A stretch of 64,000 nt of DNA from Paraburkholderia sp. Ac-20340. Lineage in GTDB: Bacteria; Pseudomonadota; Gammaproteobacteria; Burkholderiales; Burkholderiaceae. Positions 50,094 to 61,100 of this stretch are shown here, in pieces (position 1 is the stretch's first letter; each line of letters begins with the position of its first letter). The stretch covers positions 62,001 to 126,000 of the forward strand of contig NZ_JAAGPR010000006.1 in the NCBI RefSeq assembly GCF_017104965.1, in the 5' to 3' direction. Position numbers and translations under genes: made by a program. The notes under the pieces were generated by a model that saw only the letters and a program-made list of their open reading frames with translations, searched no databases and had not been told where the DNA came from.

Positions 50094-51338
50094 ATGCAGG
50101 AACAAGGCAGCACGGTAGTGATCGTCGGGGCGGGGCACGCGGGCGGCAACGCCGCGGCACTGCTGCGCCAGTATGGTTTCGAAGGGCGCATCGTGCTCGT
50201 GGGCGAAGAGCCGGTGCCGCCGTACCATCGGCCGCCGCTGAGCAAGGCCTATTTCAAGGGCGAATCGGACGTCGAGCGCCTCTGGCTCAAGCCGCGCCAG
50301 TTCTACGAGGACCAGCGCATCGAGCTCAAGCTCGGCGTGAATGCGCAGTCGCTCGACCGCGCGAGCCGCGCGCTCACGCTGGCGGACGGCACGACGCTGA
50401 ACTACGACAAGCTGATTCTCGCGACCGGTTCCGCGCCGCGCGCGCTGAGCGTGCCGGGCCACGATCTGGCCGGCGTAATCGCGCTGCGCTCGCTCGCCGA
50501 CGCCGATGTGCTGCGCGAACGCGTGCAGCCGGGCGAAAAGCTCGTGGTGATCGGCGCGGGTTATATCGGCCTCGAAGCAGCGGCCGCTGCGCGCCAGCTC
50601 GGCCACGATGTCACGGTGCTGGAAGCCGCGCCGCGCGTGCTGGGCCGCGTGACCGGCGAAACCGTTTCGACTTTCTTCGAGAACGAACATCGCACGCAAG
50701 GCGTCGATCTGCGCCTGAACGCGAAGATCGAAGCGCTGGTAGGCGAGAACGGCAAGCTCACGGGCGTGCGTCTCGCCGACGGCGAAATCGTGCCCGCCAC
50801 GCTCGCGCTGATCGGCATCGGCGTGACGCCGAATGTCGCGCTGGCCGAAAACGCAGGCATCGTCTGCGCGAACGGCATCCAGGTGGACGACGACGCACGC
50901 ACGTCCGACGCGGATGTCTTCGCGATCGGCGATTGCGCGAGCCGTCCGCTTTCGCATTACGGCCGCACGGGGCGTCTGGAAAGCGTGCACAACGCGGTCG
51001 AGCAGGCGAAGCTGGCGGCGTCGGCGATTGTCGGCAAGGCGCGTCCGGCCTGCGATGCGCCCTGGTTCTGGTCGGATCAGTTCGATCTGAAGCTGCAGAC
51101 CGTGGGCCTGCACGAAGGTCATGACGAAACCGTGGTGCGCGGCGATCCGGCAGCGCGCCGCTTCGCCGTCTATTACCTCAAGAACGGCACGCTGCTGGCG
51201 GTCGATGCGGTGGCGTCGATGCCCGATTTCCTGTGCGGCAAGAAGCTCGTCGGTTGCGGCAAGACGCTCGACGTGGCGGCTTTGCGCGATCCGGCCACGG
51301 ACATCGGCAAGTTCGCGGCGGCCACGCTGGCGGGCTGA
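50094..51338 (+). CDS. FAD-dependent ferredoxin/rubredoxin-type reductase
   Basis: A 414-residue NAD(P)H-dependent flavoprotein of the putidaredoxin/ferredoxin reductase type. The FAD motif is VVIVGAGHAGGNAAALL (about 8-24) with PPYHRPPLSKAYF. The NAD(P)H motif is VVIGAGYIGLEAAAAARQLG (about 149-168), and a second FAD contact is DVFAIGDCASRP (about 280). A C-terminal reductase domain includes WFWSDQFDLKLQTVG. It would pass electrons to a [2Fe-2S] ferredoxin feeding a monooxygenase or Rieske oxygenase, but no such partner lies nearby. Confidence 0.9.
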   Translation: MQEQGSTVVIVGAGHAGGNAAALLRQYGFEGRIVLVGEEPVPPYHRPPLSKAYFKGESDVERLWLKPRQFYEDQRIELKLGVNAQSLDRASRALTLADGTTLNYDKLILATGSAPRALSVPGHDLAGVIALRSLADADVLRERVQPGEKLVVIGAGYIGLEAAAAARQLGHDVTVLEAAPRVLGRVTGETVSTFFENEHRTQGVDLRLNAKIEALVGENGKLTGVRLADGEIVPATLALIGIGVTPNVALAENAGIVCANGIQVDDDARTSDADVFAIGDCASRPLSHYGRTGRLESVHNAVEQAKLAASAIVGKARPACDAPWFWSDQFDLKLQTVGLHEGHDETVVRGDPAARRFAVYYLKNGTLLAVDAVASMPDFLCGKKLVGCGKTLDVAALRDPATDIGKFAAATLAG

Positions 51339-51359
51339 TTCGCGCCCGGCATGGCCTTC

Positions 51360-51393
51360 GCGCCGCGTCATTGAGACCTCATTGACGCGGCGC
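51360..51393 (+). terminator. Hairpin after the ferredoxin reductase gene
   Basis: GCGCCGCGTCA (51360-51370) pairs perfectly with TGACGCGGCGC (51383-51393). It separates the reductase from the ugp genes. There is no T tract, so it may also be a processing or regulatory element. Confidence 0.55.
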
Positions 51394-51456
51394 GCGCCGA
51401 CTCTCGGCTAGAATGCTTGCGCGGCGAAGGCGCCGACATTCGAGGAGATCGACGCG

Positions 51457-52338
51457 ATGGAATCACGCTCCCGTTTCGGCGCGAGCCTGTTGCCTTATCT
51501 GCTGATCGGACCGCAGCTTGCGGTCACCGCCATTTTCTTTCTATGGCCTGCGGGTGTGGCACTGCTGCAATCCACTCAGGCCGAGGATGCCTTCGGCACG
51601 TCGTCGGAGTTCGTGGGTTTTGCGAACTTCGCGCGGCTCTTTCAGGACCCGCTCTATCTGGGTTCGGTCAAAACGACGCTGATCTTTACCGTGCTGGTGA
51701 CGGTGTGCGGCCTTGCGCTTTCGCTCGTGCTGGCCGGCATGGCGCATCACATCACGCGCGGCAAGCGCTTTTATCAGACCTTCCTGATCTGGCCATATGC
51801 GGTCGCGCCGGTGATTGCCGCGGTGCTCTGGGGTTTTCTGTTCAACCCGAGTATTGGCCTCGTAACCTATGCGCTGGCGCGCGTGAATGTGATCTGGAAT
51901 CACGCGCTCAATCCCGGTCAGGCGATGACGCTGATTGTGATTGCCTCGGTATGGCAGCAGATCAGCTATAACTTTCTATTCTTTTACGCGGGTTTGCAGG
52001 CCATTCCGCAATCGTTATTCGAAGCGGCGGCCATCGATGGCGCCGGGCCTGTGAGGCGTTTTTTCGGCATCGCATTTCCCTTGTTGTCGCCCACGAGTTT
52101 CTTTCTGCTCGTCGTGAACGTGGTGTATGCGTTGTTCGACACTTTTCCCGTGATCGACGCGGCAACCGGCGGCGGGCCGGGGCAGGCTACGCGCACGCTT
52201 GTCTACAAGATTTTCGACGAAGGATTTCGCGGCCTGGATATCGGCAGTTCCGGCGCGCAATCGGTGGTGCTGATGCTGCTCGTGATCGGCCTCACGATTT
52301 TTCAGTTCCGCTTTATCGAACGGCGGGTGCAATACTGA
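51457..52338 (+). CDS. ugpA: Glycerol-3-phosphate ABC transporter permease UgpA
   Basis: A 293-residue MalF-type inner-membrane permease with six spans. Family features are [23 protein letters not shown] (read as PYLLIGPQL) and [21 protein letters not shown]. The EAA loop [20 protein letters not shown] (about 195) docks on the ATPase. GAGGAG lies before ATG 51457. It shares one base with ugpE (TGATG at 52336-52340). The ugpB binding-protein gene that normally precedes ugpA is absent here. Confidence 0.9.
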   Translation: MESRSRFGASLLPYLLIGPQLAVTAIFFLWPAGVALLQSTQAEDAFGTSSEFVGFANFARLFQDPLYLGSVKTTLIFTVLVTVCGLALSLVLAGMAHHITRGKRFYQTFLIWPYAVAPVIAAVLWGFLFNPSIGLVTYALARVNVIWNHALNPGQAMTLIVIASVWQQISYNFLFFYAGLQAIPQSLFEAAAIDGAGPVRRFFGIAFPLLSPTSFFLLVVNVVYALFDTFPVIDAATGGGPGQATRTLVYKIFDEGFRGLDIGSSGAQSVVLMLLVIGLTIFQFRFIERRVQY

Positions 52339-53183
52339 TGGTCGAAAATCGCCGCTATTTCAATCTCTTTTGCCACGCGATGCTGCTGCTCGGCGTCGCC
52401 GTCGTGGCGTTTCCGGTCTACGTTGCGTTTTGCGCGGCGACCCAGAGCGAACAGCAGGTGTTTAGCGTGCCGCTTTCGCTCGTGCCTGGCACGCATCTGT
52501 TCGAGAATGCCGCTACTGTGTGGAATATCGGCACCGGCAGCGCGGCGAGTCCGTTCGGCAAGATGCTGCTCAATAGCGTGATTACCGCGCTCGTGATTGC
52601 CGTGGGCAAGATCGTCATTTCGATTCTCTCCGCTTATGCGATTGTGTTTTTTCGCTTTCCGCTGCGGCGTCTTTCCTTCTGGCTGATTTTCGTCACGCTG
52701 ATGTTGCCGGTGGAAGTGCGTATTTTTCCCACGGTGCAGGTCGCGGCCACGCTGCATCTCACCAACACCTACGCGGGCCTCACGCTGCCTTTGATTGCTT
52801 CCGCTACGGCCACGTTTCTGTTTCGCCAGTTCTTTCTCACTTTGCCGAATGAATTGATCGAAGCGGCGCGTATCGACGGCGCAGGGCCGATGCGTTTCTT
52901 CTGGGATGTGGTGCTGCCGCTTTCGAAGACGAATATTGCTTCGCTATTCGTCATCACCTTTATTTACGGCTGGAATCAGTATTTATGGCCGATTCTGATG
53001 TCGAGTACCGCATCGATGACAACCTCGGTGGTCGGCATCAAAAGCATGATCGCGAGCGGCGATGCCGCGACGCAATGGCAACTGGTGATGTGCGCGACGA
53101 TGATCGCCATGCTGCCGCCGCTCGTGGTGGTGCTGGCGATGCAGCGCTGGTTCGTGCGCGGGCTGGTCGATGTCGAAAAATGA
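52338..53183 (+). CDS. ugpE: Glycerol-3-phosphate ABC transporter permease UgpE
   Basis: A 281-residue MalG-type permease, partner of UgpA. It has six spans, the EAA loop [20 protein letters not shown] (about 178) and the family end segment [27 protein letters not shown] residues near the N-terminus ([20 protein letters not shown] by parts) agree with UgpE proteins. It is co-transcribed with ugpA and ugpC. Confidence 0.9.
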   Translation: MVENRRYFNLFCHAMLLLGVAVVAFPVYVAFCAATQSEQQVFSVPLSLVPGTHLFENAATVWNIGTGSAASPFGKMLLNSVITALVIAVGKIVISILSAYAIVFFRFPLRRLSFWLIFVTLMLPVEVRIFPTVQVAATLHLTNTYAGLTLPLIASATATFLFRQFFLTLPNELIEAARIDGAGPMRFFWDVVLPLSKTNIASLFVITFIYGWNQYLWPILMSSTASMTTSVVGIKSMIASGDAATQWQLVMCATMIAMLPPLVVVLAMQRWFVRGLVDVEK

Positions 53184-53216
53184 GCGGCACACGCTCGCGA
53201 TAAAACGGGAGACGGC

Positions 53217-54314
53217 ATGGCGGCATTGAGTGTGCGGGGCGTGACGAAAAGCTATGACGGCGCGCAGCAGGTGCTGCACGGCATCGATGTAGAAGTCGCG
53301 GATGGCGAATTCATGGTGCTGGTCGGACCCTCCGGCTGCGGGAAATCGACCTTGCTGCGCATGGTGGCGGGGCTCGAAAGCGTGAGTTCCGGCGAGATTG
53401 CGATTGGCGGCAAGGTGGTCAATCGCATGGAGCCGAAGGATCGCGATATCGCCATGGTGTTCCAGAACTACGCGCTTTATCCGCACATGACGGTCGCGCG
53501 CAATATGGGCTACAGCCTCAAATTGCAGGGGCTGGACAAGCGCGAAATCGGCGTGCGCGTGGCCGCAGCGGCCGATATTCTCGAACTGGGGGCGCTGCTT
53601 GAACGCAAGCCGCGCGAACTGTCGGGCGGCCAGCGCCAGCGCGTCGCAATGGGGCGTGCGATCGTGCGCGAGCCTTCCGTGTTTCTCTTCGACGAACCGC
53701 TTTCGAATCTGGATGCCAAACTGCGCGTACAGATGCGTCTGGAAATCCAGCGCCTGCATGCGCGGCTGAAAACCACCAGCCTTTATGTCACGCACGACCA
53801 GATCGAGGCGATGACGCTGGCGCAACGCGTGATGGTGCTCAACGGCGGCCGCGCGGAGCAGGTCGGCACGCCTGGCGAGGTCTATGACCGCCCGGCGTCG
53901 ATGTTCGTGGCGAGCTTTATCGGTTCGCCGGCCATGAATCTGCTGCAAGGCCGCGTAAGTGCGGACGGCCAGCGTTTCGAAACGGCCGGCATGGGCCCGC
54001 ATTTGCCCTTGCCGCTCGCGGCGCTCGCGCCCGAACTGCGCGAGCAACTGAAGCCGGGGCGCGAATGCGTGCTAGGCGTGCGTCCCGAACATCTGTATGG
54101 CGGCGATGTCGGCGGTGAAGGTATCACGCTCGAAGTCGAAACCTGCGAACTGCTGGGCGCCGATAATCTCGCTCACGGCCGCTGGGGCAGCAATGAGTTG
54201 ATCGTGCGTCTTCCGCATGAAACCCGGCCCGCGCGGGGCGAGCGCATTGCCGTGCGTCTGCCGGCGGCGCGCCTGCATTTCTTCGACCCGGCCGGGGGGA
54301 AGCGCCTCGTCTGA
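53217..54314 (+). CDS. ugpC: Glycerol-3-phosphate ABC transporter ATP-binding protein UgpC
   Basis: A 365-residue MalK/UgpC-type ATPase. Walker A is GPSGCGKST, the signature is [15 protein letters not shown], and Walker B is [16 protein letters not shown]. The C-terminal OB-fold regulatory domain follows from about residue 240 ([43 protein letters not shown]). It ends the ugpA-E-C unit and is followed by a short hairpin. Such ATPases may serve more than one sugar-type importer. Confidence 0.91.
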   Translation: MAALSVRGVTKSYDGAQQVLHGIDVEVADGEFMVLVGPSGCGKSTLLRMVAGLESVSSGEIAIGGKVVNRMEPKDRDIAMVFQNYALYPHMTVARNMGYSLKLQGLDKREIGVRVAAAADILELGALLERKPRELSGGQRQRVAMGRAIVREPSVFLFDEPLSNLDAKLRVQMRLEIQRLHARLKTTSLYVTHDQIEAMTLAQRVMVLNGGRAEQVGTPGEVYDRPASMFVASFIGSPAMNLLQGRVSADGQRFETAGMGPHLPLPLAALAPELREQLKPGRECVLGVRPEHLYGGDVGGEGITLEVETCELLGADNLAHGRWGSNELIVRLPHETRPARGERIAVRLPAARLHFFDPAGGKRLV

Positions 54315-54318
54315 GCGG

Positions 54319-54336
54319 GCTATGTCGTAACATAGC
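54319..54336 (+). terminator. Short hairpin after ugpC
   Basis: GCTATGT (54319-54325) and ACATAGC (54330-54336) form a 7-bp stem with a CGTA loop, followed by GCTTTGG. It is a weak terminator candidate just after the ugpC stop. Confidence 0.45.
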
Positions 54337-54421
54337 GCTTTGGGCCGTCGCACCGGCGGTCCGCACCTTGTTTCGCTTCGGAAACGCACGTGCCATGAGG
54401 CTTTTTCGCGCGTTTCCTATG

Positions 54422-54454
54422 GGCAACAAGCAGGCAACAAGCAGGCAACAAGCA
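54422..54454 (+). repeat. Three tandem 11-bp repeats GGCAACAAGCA upstream of recC
   Basis: Three exact copies at 54422-54432, 54433-54443 and 54444-54454, followed by a partial degenerate copy GTCAACAG. The array lies 118 bases before the chosen recC start, in the ugpC-recC gap. Confidence 0.75.
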
Positions 54455-54571
54455 GTCAACAGACCGCAAACACACACGACCAGGCGACATGGCCGCATCC
54501 CTCACGCTTCGATTCCGCTCGCGCGCTGCACGCGGCGCTTATTCCGCATTCGCTCTGAGCGGGAGCCGCCA

Positions 54572-57500
54572 TTGAACGCGCGCGCACTGCCTGCGGGGCT
54601 GATGCTCGTCCACGGCAACGAGCCCGAGCGCCTGCGCGATCTGATCGTGCACTGGATCACCCAGCATCCGATTGCGCCGCTCGAAAAGGAAATGCTGCTG
54701 GTTCAGAGTAACGGCATCGCGCAGTGGCTCAAGCTCGCGTTCGCGGCCGATCCTCAGGATGGCGGTTGCGGCATTGCGGCGGCGCTCGAAATGTCGCTGC
54801 CGTCGCGTTTTCTATGGGCCGTTTATCGTGCGGTGCTGGGTGAGGATGCGGTGCCGGCCGTGTCGCCGTTCGACAAATCGCGCCTGGTCTGGCGGCTCAT
54901 GCGCATGCTGCCCGCGCTGCTCGACGAACCGGGCTACGAGCCGCTCAAGCGCTTCATGTCGAATGACGAAGAACAGCGCAAGTGCTTTCAGCTCGCGCAG
55001 CGCGTGGCCGATCTGTTCGACCAGTACCAGGTCTATCGCGCCGACTGGCTGGCCGCATGGGCCGCCAACGACGATGTGGTGATCGACGCGCGTAATAACC
55101 GCATTGCGCTCGCGGACGATGCGCGCTGGCAGGCCGCGCTCTGGCGCGCCTTGCTGGCCGACGTGAGCGCGCGCGCGCCCGCGGGCAGCGCACTGGCGGA
55201 AACGGGCCGCGCCGCCGTGCATGACCTCTTTATGCAGCGCGCCGAAAGCTGGCAGGAAGGCGATGCGCGTCCGCGTGGACTGCCGCGCCGCCTCTTGGTG
55301 TTCGGCATTTCGAGCCTGCCGCGCCAGTCGCTCGAAGTGCTGGCGGCACTCGCGCGCTGGAGTCAGGTGCTGCTCTGCGTGCACAACCCCTGCATGCATT
55401 ACTGGGCCGATATCGTCGCCGATCAGGATCTGCTGCGCGCGCGTCACGCACGCCAGCGCCGTCGTGCGGGCGCGCCCGCCATCCTCGACGAATCGCAGCT
55501 GCATCTGCATGCGCAGCCTTTGCTGGCGGCCTGGGGCAAGCAGGGCCGCGATTTCATCGGCCTGCTCGACGAATACGACAGCGACGAAGCGCGCGAAACA
55601 TATACGCCGCATTTCACGCGCATCGGCCAGCGTATCGATCTGTTCGACGGCGCCGAGCCGCATACGCTGCTGCAACAGTTGCAGGACGATATCCGCGATC
55701 TGCGGCCTTTGCCGGAGACGCGCGAGCATTGGCCCGCAGTCGATCCGCTGGTGGACGATTCGATCCGCTTCCACGTGGCGCACAGCGCGCAGCGCGAAGT
55801 GGAAATTCTCTATGACCGCCTGCTGGCGGCGTTCGCGGCCGACCCGGCCTTGCGCCCGCGCGACGTGATCGTGATGGTGCCGGACATCGAGGTCTATACG
55901 CCGCATATTCAGGCTGTTTTCGGTCTGGTCGATGGCGATGATCCGCGCTACATCCCGTTCAGCATTGCTGACCGCGCGCAGCGTGCATTCGATCCGCTGA
56001 TCGGCGCGCTGGAGATGCTGCTGTCGCTGCCGCACGCGCGCGTGACGGTGAGCGATGTGCTCGACCTGCTGGAAGTGCCGGCGGTACGCACGCGCTTCGG
56101 TATCGATGCCGACGATGTGCCCACGCTGCGCAACTGGATCGACGGCGCGAATATTCGCTGGGGCCTGCATGCGCAGCAGCGTGCGAGTCTGGGCCTGCCG
56201 CAAGGCGACGAAGCGAGCGCGCCCAATAGCTGGATGTTCGGCCTGCGTCGCATGTTGCTCGGCTATGCGGCCGGCGATCGTGCCAACGCGTGGCGCGGCA
56301 TCGAGCCGTATGCGGAAATCGGCGGGCTGGATGCGGCGCTGCTCGGGCCGCTCACGCGCCTGATCGATGCGCTCGACGAAGCATGGCGCACGCTCAGCGA
56401 GCCGGTGAGCGTGTCGCAGTGGTGCGAGCGCCTGCGTGCACTCACAACGACGTTTTTCGCCGCGACCGAAGGCGAGGATGCCTTCACGCTCGAACGCCTC
56501 GATAAAGCGCTCGAAACGTGGCGCGACGCCTGCGATGAAGCGGCGCTGACGCAGGCGCTGCCGCTGGCGATCGTGGCGGAAAACTGGCTCGGCCAGCTCG
56601 ACGGCGGCGGTCTCTCGCAGCGCTTTTTTGCGGGCGCCGTCACCTTCGCCACGCTGATGCCGATGCGCGCGATTCCGTTCCGCTATGTGTGCCTGCTCGG
56701 CATGAATGACGGCGATTATCCGCGCAGCCGCACGCCGCTCGACTTCGACCTGATGCGACGCGACTATCGTCCGGGCGACCGCTCGCGTCGCGAAGACGAC
56801 CGTTATCTGTTCCTCGAAGCCATGCTGTCGGCTCGCGATCATCTGCATATTTCGTGGGTGGGCCGCAGCGTGACCGACAATACACCGCGTCCACCTTCGG
56901 TGCTGGTCGGGCAGTTGCGCGACCATCTCAAGGCGGGTTGGCATCTCGAAGGCGAAGAGCCCGACAAGCCCGGCAAACTGCTGGATGCGCTGACGATCGA
57001 GCATCGGCTGCAACCGTTCAGCGCCGAGTATTTCCCCGCCGATCCTCAAGACACCGCGCTCTATACCTACGCGCACGAATGGAGCCGTCCTGCGCCGCTT
57101 GCAGGCACGCCATCCGCCGATACCGTGCTGGCGGTGGCTGAGCGCGACGAACCGCTTTCCATCCGCGAACTGGGTGAATTTCTCCGTGATCCCGTGCGCA
57201 GCTTTTTCCGCCAGCGCCTGCGCGTAGGCCTCGAAATGCAGGACGAAGCGAGCGAGAACCACGAACCGTTCGAGGTGGACGCATTGCAGGCGTGGCAGTT
57301 GCAGGACGAACTGATTCGCGCGCAGTTGCGGGCCATGGAACGCGGCGATGGCGATCTCGACACGGTCGCGCGCGAGCGGCTCGAACGCATGCATCGCAGC
57401 GGCGACCTGGCGGCGGGCGGCTTTGGCGAGGTCATCGGCGAAGAACTGCTCGAGCCGATGGAGGCGCTGTTCGCCGAATATCGCAAGGCGTTGGCACGCT

Positions 57501-58165
57501 GGCCGGATCAATTGGCGCATCAATACGAAATTCGTCTCGATGTGCAGCGCGATGGCCGCACGCTCGAACTGCAGGACTGGATCGACGATATCCGCGAAGG
57601 CGAGGGCGGCGCGCTGGGCCGCGTGATTCTCGACGCGGGCACGCTTATCAAGGACAACAAGTATCGTGGCGACCGGCTGGTGGCGTACTGGGTTGCGCAC
57701 GTCGCGGCGCAACTGGCGGCGGGCGAGGTGACGACGGTGATCGTCAGCAAGGTGGGCGTGGCGGAGTTCGCGCCGGTGGCGCCTGAAGTGGCGCGCGCGT
57801 GGCTGCTCCAGTTGCTTGCGGCGTGGGACGAAGGCACGCGCAGGCCGTTGCCGCTCGCCGTGAAAACTGCGTTCGCCTGGCTGCGCAAACTGCCGGCCGA
57901 TTATGTTGCGGACACGGGCGACATTCCGGCCGACGCCTGGGACGCAGCGCGCACGGCGTACGAGGGCGCTGCGCGCCTGCCTGGCGAGCGCGATACGAAT
58001 CCCTATCTGCGAAGGGCTTTTGCCGACTTCGATACATTGATTGCGGGTGACGAATTCGTTGCGCTCGCAACGTCGTTGCTGATGCCGGTGCAGCGCGCGC
58101 CGCTTTCATCGTCGAAGAAGAAGCCTTCGGCCAATGCCGCCGATACCGCTGGAGAAACCGCATGA
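54572..58165 (+). CDS. recC: Exodeoxyribonuclease V subunit gamma (RecC)
   Basis: RecC is the Chi-recognising subunit of the RecBCD helicase-nuclease in double-strand-break repair. From TTG 54572 (GGGAG six bases upstream) the product is 1197 residues, beginning (M)NARALPAGLMLVHGNEPERL. This fits RecC N-termini, whereas the frame open further upstream crosses the repeat array and is not RecC-like. LLVQSNGIAQWLKL, FLWAVYRAVL, the pseudo-helicase core FATLMPMRAIPFRYVCLLGMNDGDYPR (by parts MPMRAIPFR and GMNDGDYPR) and ELGEFLRDPVRSFFRQRL are typical. It overlaps recB by four bases (ATGA). Confidence 0.92.
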   Translation: MNARALPAGLMLVHGNEPERLRDLIVHWITQHPIAPLEKEMLLVQSNGIAQWLKLAFAADPQDGGCGIAAALEMSLPSRFLWAVYRAVLGEDAVPAVSPFDKSRLVWRLMRMLPALLDEPGYEPLKRFMSNDEEQRKCFQLAQRVADLFDQYQVYRADWLAAWAANDDVVIDARNNRIALADDARWQAALWRALLADVSARAPAGSALAETGRAAVHDLFMQRAESWQEGDARPRGLPRRLLVFGISSLPRQSLEVLAALARWSQVLLCVHNPCMHYWADIVADQDLLRARHARQRRRAGAPAILDESQLHLHAQPLLAAWGKQGRDFIGLLDEYDSDEARETYTPHFTRIGQRIDLFDGAEPHTLLQQLQDDIRDLRPLPETREHWPAVDPLVDDSIRFHVAHSAQREVEILYDRLLAAFAADPALRPRDVIVMVPDIEVYTPHIQAVFGLVDGDDPRYIPFSIADRAQRAFDPLIGALEMLLSLPHARVTVSDVLDLLEVPAVRTRFGIDADDVPTLRNWIDGANIRWGLHAQQRASLGLPQGDEASAPNSWMFGLRRMLLGYAAGDRANAWRGIEPYAEIGGLDAALLGPLTRLIDALDEAWRTLSEPVSVSQWCERLRALTTTFFAATEGEDAFTLERLDKALETWRDACDEAALTQALPLAIVAENWLGQLDGGGLSQRFFAGAVTFATLMPMRAIPFRYVCLLGMNDGDYPRSRTPLDFDLMRRDYRPGDRSRREDDRYLFLEAMLSARDHLHISWVGRSVTDNTPRPPSVLVGQLRDHLKAGWHLEGEEPDKPGKLLDALTIEHRLQPFSAEYFPADPQDTALYTYAHEWSRPAPLAGTPSADTVLAVAERDEPLSIRELGEFLRDPVRSFFRQRLRVGLEMQDEASENHEPFEVDALQAWQLQDELIRAQLRAMERGDGDLDTVARERLERMHRSGDLAAGGFGEVIGEELLEPMEALFAEYRKALARWPDQLAHQYEIRLDVQRDGRTLELQDWIDDIREGEGGALGRVILDAGTLIKDNKYRGDRLVAYWVAHVAAQLAAGEVTTVIVSKVGVAEFAPVAPEVARAWLLQLLAAWDEGTRRPLPLAVKTAFAWLRKLPADYVADTGDIPADAWDAARTAYEGAARLPGERDTNPYLRRAFADFDTLIAGDEFVALATSLLMPVQRAPLSSSKKKPSANAADTAGETA

Positions 58166-61100
58166 CCCCGGCAGACGACATGATCGCCGATGTGCTGGAG
58201 CCGCTGCGCTTTCCGCTTTACGGCAGCCGCCTGATCGAAGCGAGCGCGGGCACCGGCAAGACCTTTACGATCGCGATGCTCTATGTGCGCCTCGTGCTCG
58301 GGCATCACGGCGCCAGTGAGTTTCATGACGAAGAAGACACCGGGGACGCGCAGGCGCAGGCGGGAATACGCCCGCTCACGCCGCCTGAAATCCTTGTCGT
58401 GACCTTTACGGATGCGGCGACCAAGGAGCTGCGCGAACGTATTCGTGCGCGTCTGATCGAAGCCGCGGAATACTTCCGGGCCAATGCCGACGAGGTGCCG
58501 CTACGCGCGCCCGGCGTCGATCTGCTGCACGATCTGCGCGAGGAATATCTGCCCGAACAATGGCCAGCTTGTGCGCGTCGTTTGCAACTGGCGGCGGAAT
58601 GGATGGACGAAGCGGCGGTGTCCACGATCCACGGCTGGTGCAATCGCATGCTCAGCGAGCATGCGTTCGATAGCGACAGTCTCTTTTCGCAGACGCTGGA
58701 AACAGACCAGACCGAGTTGCGTGCGGAAGTCGTGCGCGACTACTGGCGCACCTTCATGGCGCCGCTGGATGCGCGCGGCGCGGGCGAAGTGCGCGCGTGG
58801 TTCGCGAGTCCCGACGCCTTGCACGGCGCGATTCGCAGCCTGCTCGCCCACGCCGAACTGCTGCCCGATGCTGCCGAGCCCGCAGCGGCCTTGCATGAAG
58901 CCCGCACGCAGGCGTTCGAAGCGCTCGAAACGTTGAAGGCACCGTGGCGCGCGGGTATCGACGAAGCCGAAGGGCTGATTGCGGCGGCACGCGAAAAGAA
59001 ACTGTTCGACGCGAAGAAGTTGAACACGCGCAATTGCGAAAACTGGTTTGCGAAGCTGCGCGAATGGGCCAACGACCCGGAAAGCGCTCATCCGGGTTTC
59101 AAGGACGATGCCGCCGTGTGGACGCGTCTGACGCCAGACGGCCTCGCGGAAATCTGGAAGGACGGCAAGCCGCCGGCGCACCCGTGCTTCACGGCAATGG
59201 AAACCCTGCTCGAAGCGCTGTCCGCACGGCCCGAAGCGAAGCTGCCCATTCTTTGCCATGCGGCGCGCTGGGTAGCGCGCCGTTTCGAGGAAGAGGAAGC
59301 GCGCCGCTCGCAGATGGGTTTCGACGATCTGCTGACGCGTCTGCTCGCCGCACTGAAAAAACCCAATGGACCGCGACTTGCCGAGATCATCCGCAAGCAG
59401 TATCCGGTCGCGCTGATCGACGAGTTCCAGGACACGGACCCGGTTCAATATCAGATCTTCGATTCGGTCTATGCGATCGAGTCGAATAACATCGATACGG
59501 CAATCGTCTTGATCGGCGATCCGAAGCAGGCGATCTACGCATTTCGTGGCGCGGATATCTATACCTATCTGCGCGCAAGGCGTGCCTGCGCCGGGCGGCT
59601 CTATACGCTCAAGAAGAACTTCCGCTCGACGCGCGCGATGGTCGATGCGGTCAACCGCTGTTTCGAAGCGGCGGAAATGCGTGCCGAAGGCAGCGGTGCA
59701 TTTCTGTTTCGCGGCGCAAACCACGGTGACAATGCCCTGCCGTTCGTTGCCGCCGATGCGCACGGCCGTTCCGATGAACTCGTGGCGAACGGTAACGCGC
59801 TGCCCGCGCTCAACGTCTGGTGGCTGCCGGGCGCGGACGACGGCAAGCCGCTCAGCAAGACCGCGTACTTCGCGAGCATGGCCGCGAGTTGCGCGACGGA
59901 AATGGTGCGCCTGCTCAATCTCGGGCAGATGGGCGCGGCCGGTTTCGAAGGCGAAGCAGGCTTGAAGCCGTTGCGGCCCGCGCATATGGCCGTGCTGGTG
60001 AACAACCGCGACGAAGCGCGCGCGATTCGCGAAGCGCTGGCGGTGCGTGGCGTGCGTAGCGTTTATCTTTCCGATCGCGATTCGGTTTATCTCACGTCCC
60101 AGGCCGAAGAGTTGCGCTTCTGGCTCGGCGCGTGCGCGGAGCCCGACGATGGCCGTCTCGTGCGCAGTGCGCTCGCCACGGCGTCGCTGGGCCTGGGCTG
60201 GAGCGAACTGGACGCGCTGGGCCGCGATGAAATCGCCTGGGAAGGGCGTGTGCTGCAATTTCGCGGCTATCGCGAAGTGTGGCGCAAGAAGGGCGTACTG
60301 CCGATGCTGCGCCGTCTGCTCAACGATTTCCACGTGCCGCAGCGCTTGCTCGGCGAAAGCGCTGCGTCGGGGCTGAATGGCGAGCGCGCGCTCACGAATC
60401 TGCTGCATCTGGCCGAACTGCTTCAGCAGGCCAGCACGCAACTCGACGGTGAGCACGCGCTGATCCGCTATCTGGACGAGCAGCGCGAAGACGAAAGCGC
60501 GGGCGGTGGCGGCGATGCACGTCAGTTGCGGCTGGAAAGCGATGCCGGGCTCGTGCAGGTCGTCACGATCCACAAGTCGAAAGGTCTGGAATATCCGCTG
60601 GTTTTCCTGCCTTTCGCGTGCGCGCATCGTGCGGTGAAAGCCACCGACGTGCCGTTCAAATGGCACGATCAGGATGGCGAACTAAAAATTACGCTGGAAG
60701 CGGAGCCCGCTGTACTGGTTCAAGCCGACCGTGAACGGCTTGGCGAAGATCTGCGCAAACTTTACGTCGCGCTCACGCGCGCCTGCTACGCCACGTGGAT
60801 TGGCTACGCGCCCGTGCAGAACGTGGAGGGCAGTGCGTTTGGTTATCTGGTGGGCGGCGGCGAAGCGCTGCCGGCTGAACAGAGCGATACGCTGCTTGAA
60901 TCGTTCTGCGGGCCGTGTCACGACATCGATATTGCACTGGCGCCGGCGGCTGGCAACGAAATCTTCGCCACGGTGGGCCCGGCTGCGATGCGCGGACATG
61001 CGCGCATGTTCCCGCGCCGCACGCGCACGCCCTGGTGGATCGCCAGCTATTCGAGCCTCAAGACCGTGGAGGGCACGCAGGGCGCGTTCGCGGCAAAGCT

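Noticed and set aside
54812..57712. 966-codon reverse-strand frame opposite recC
   Set aside because: Antisense shadow of a clear RecC reading frame.
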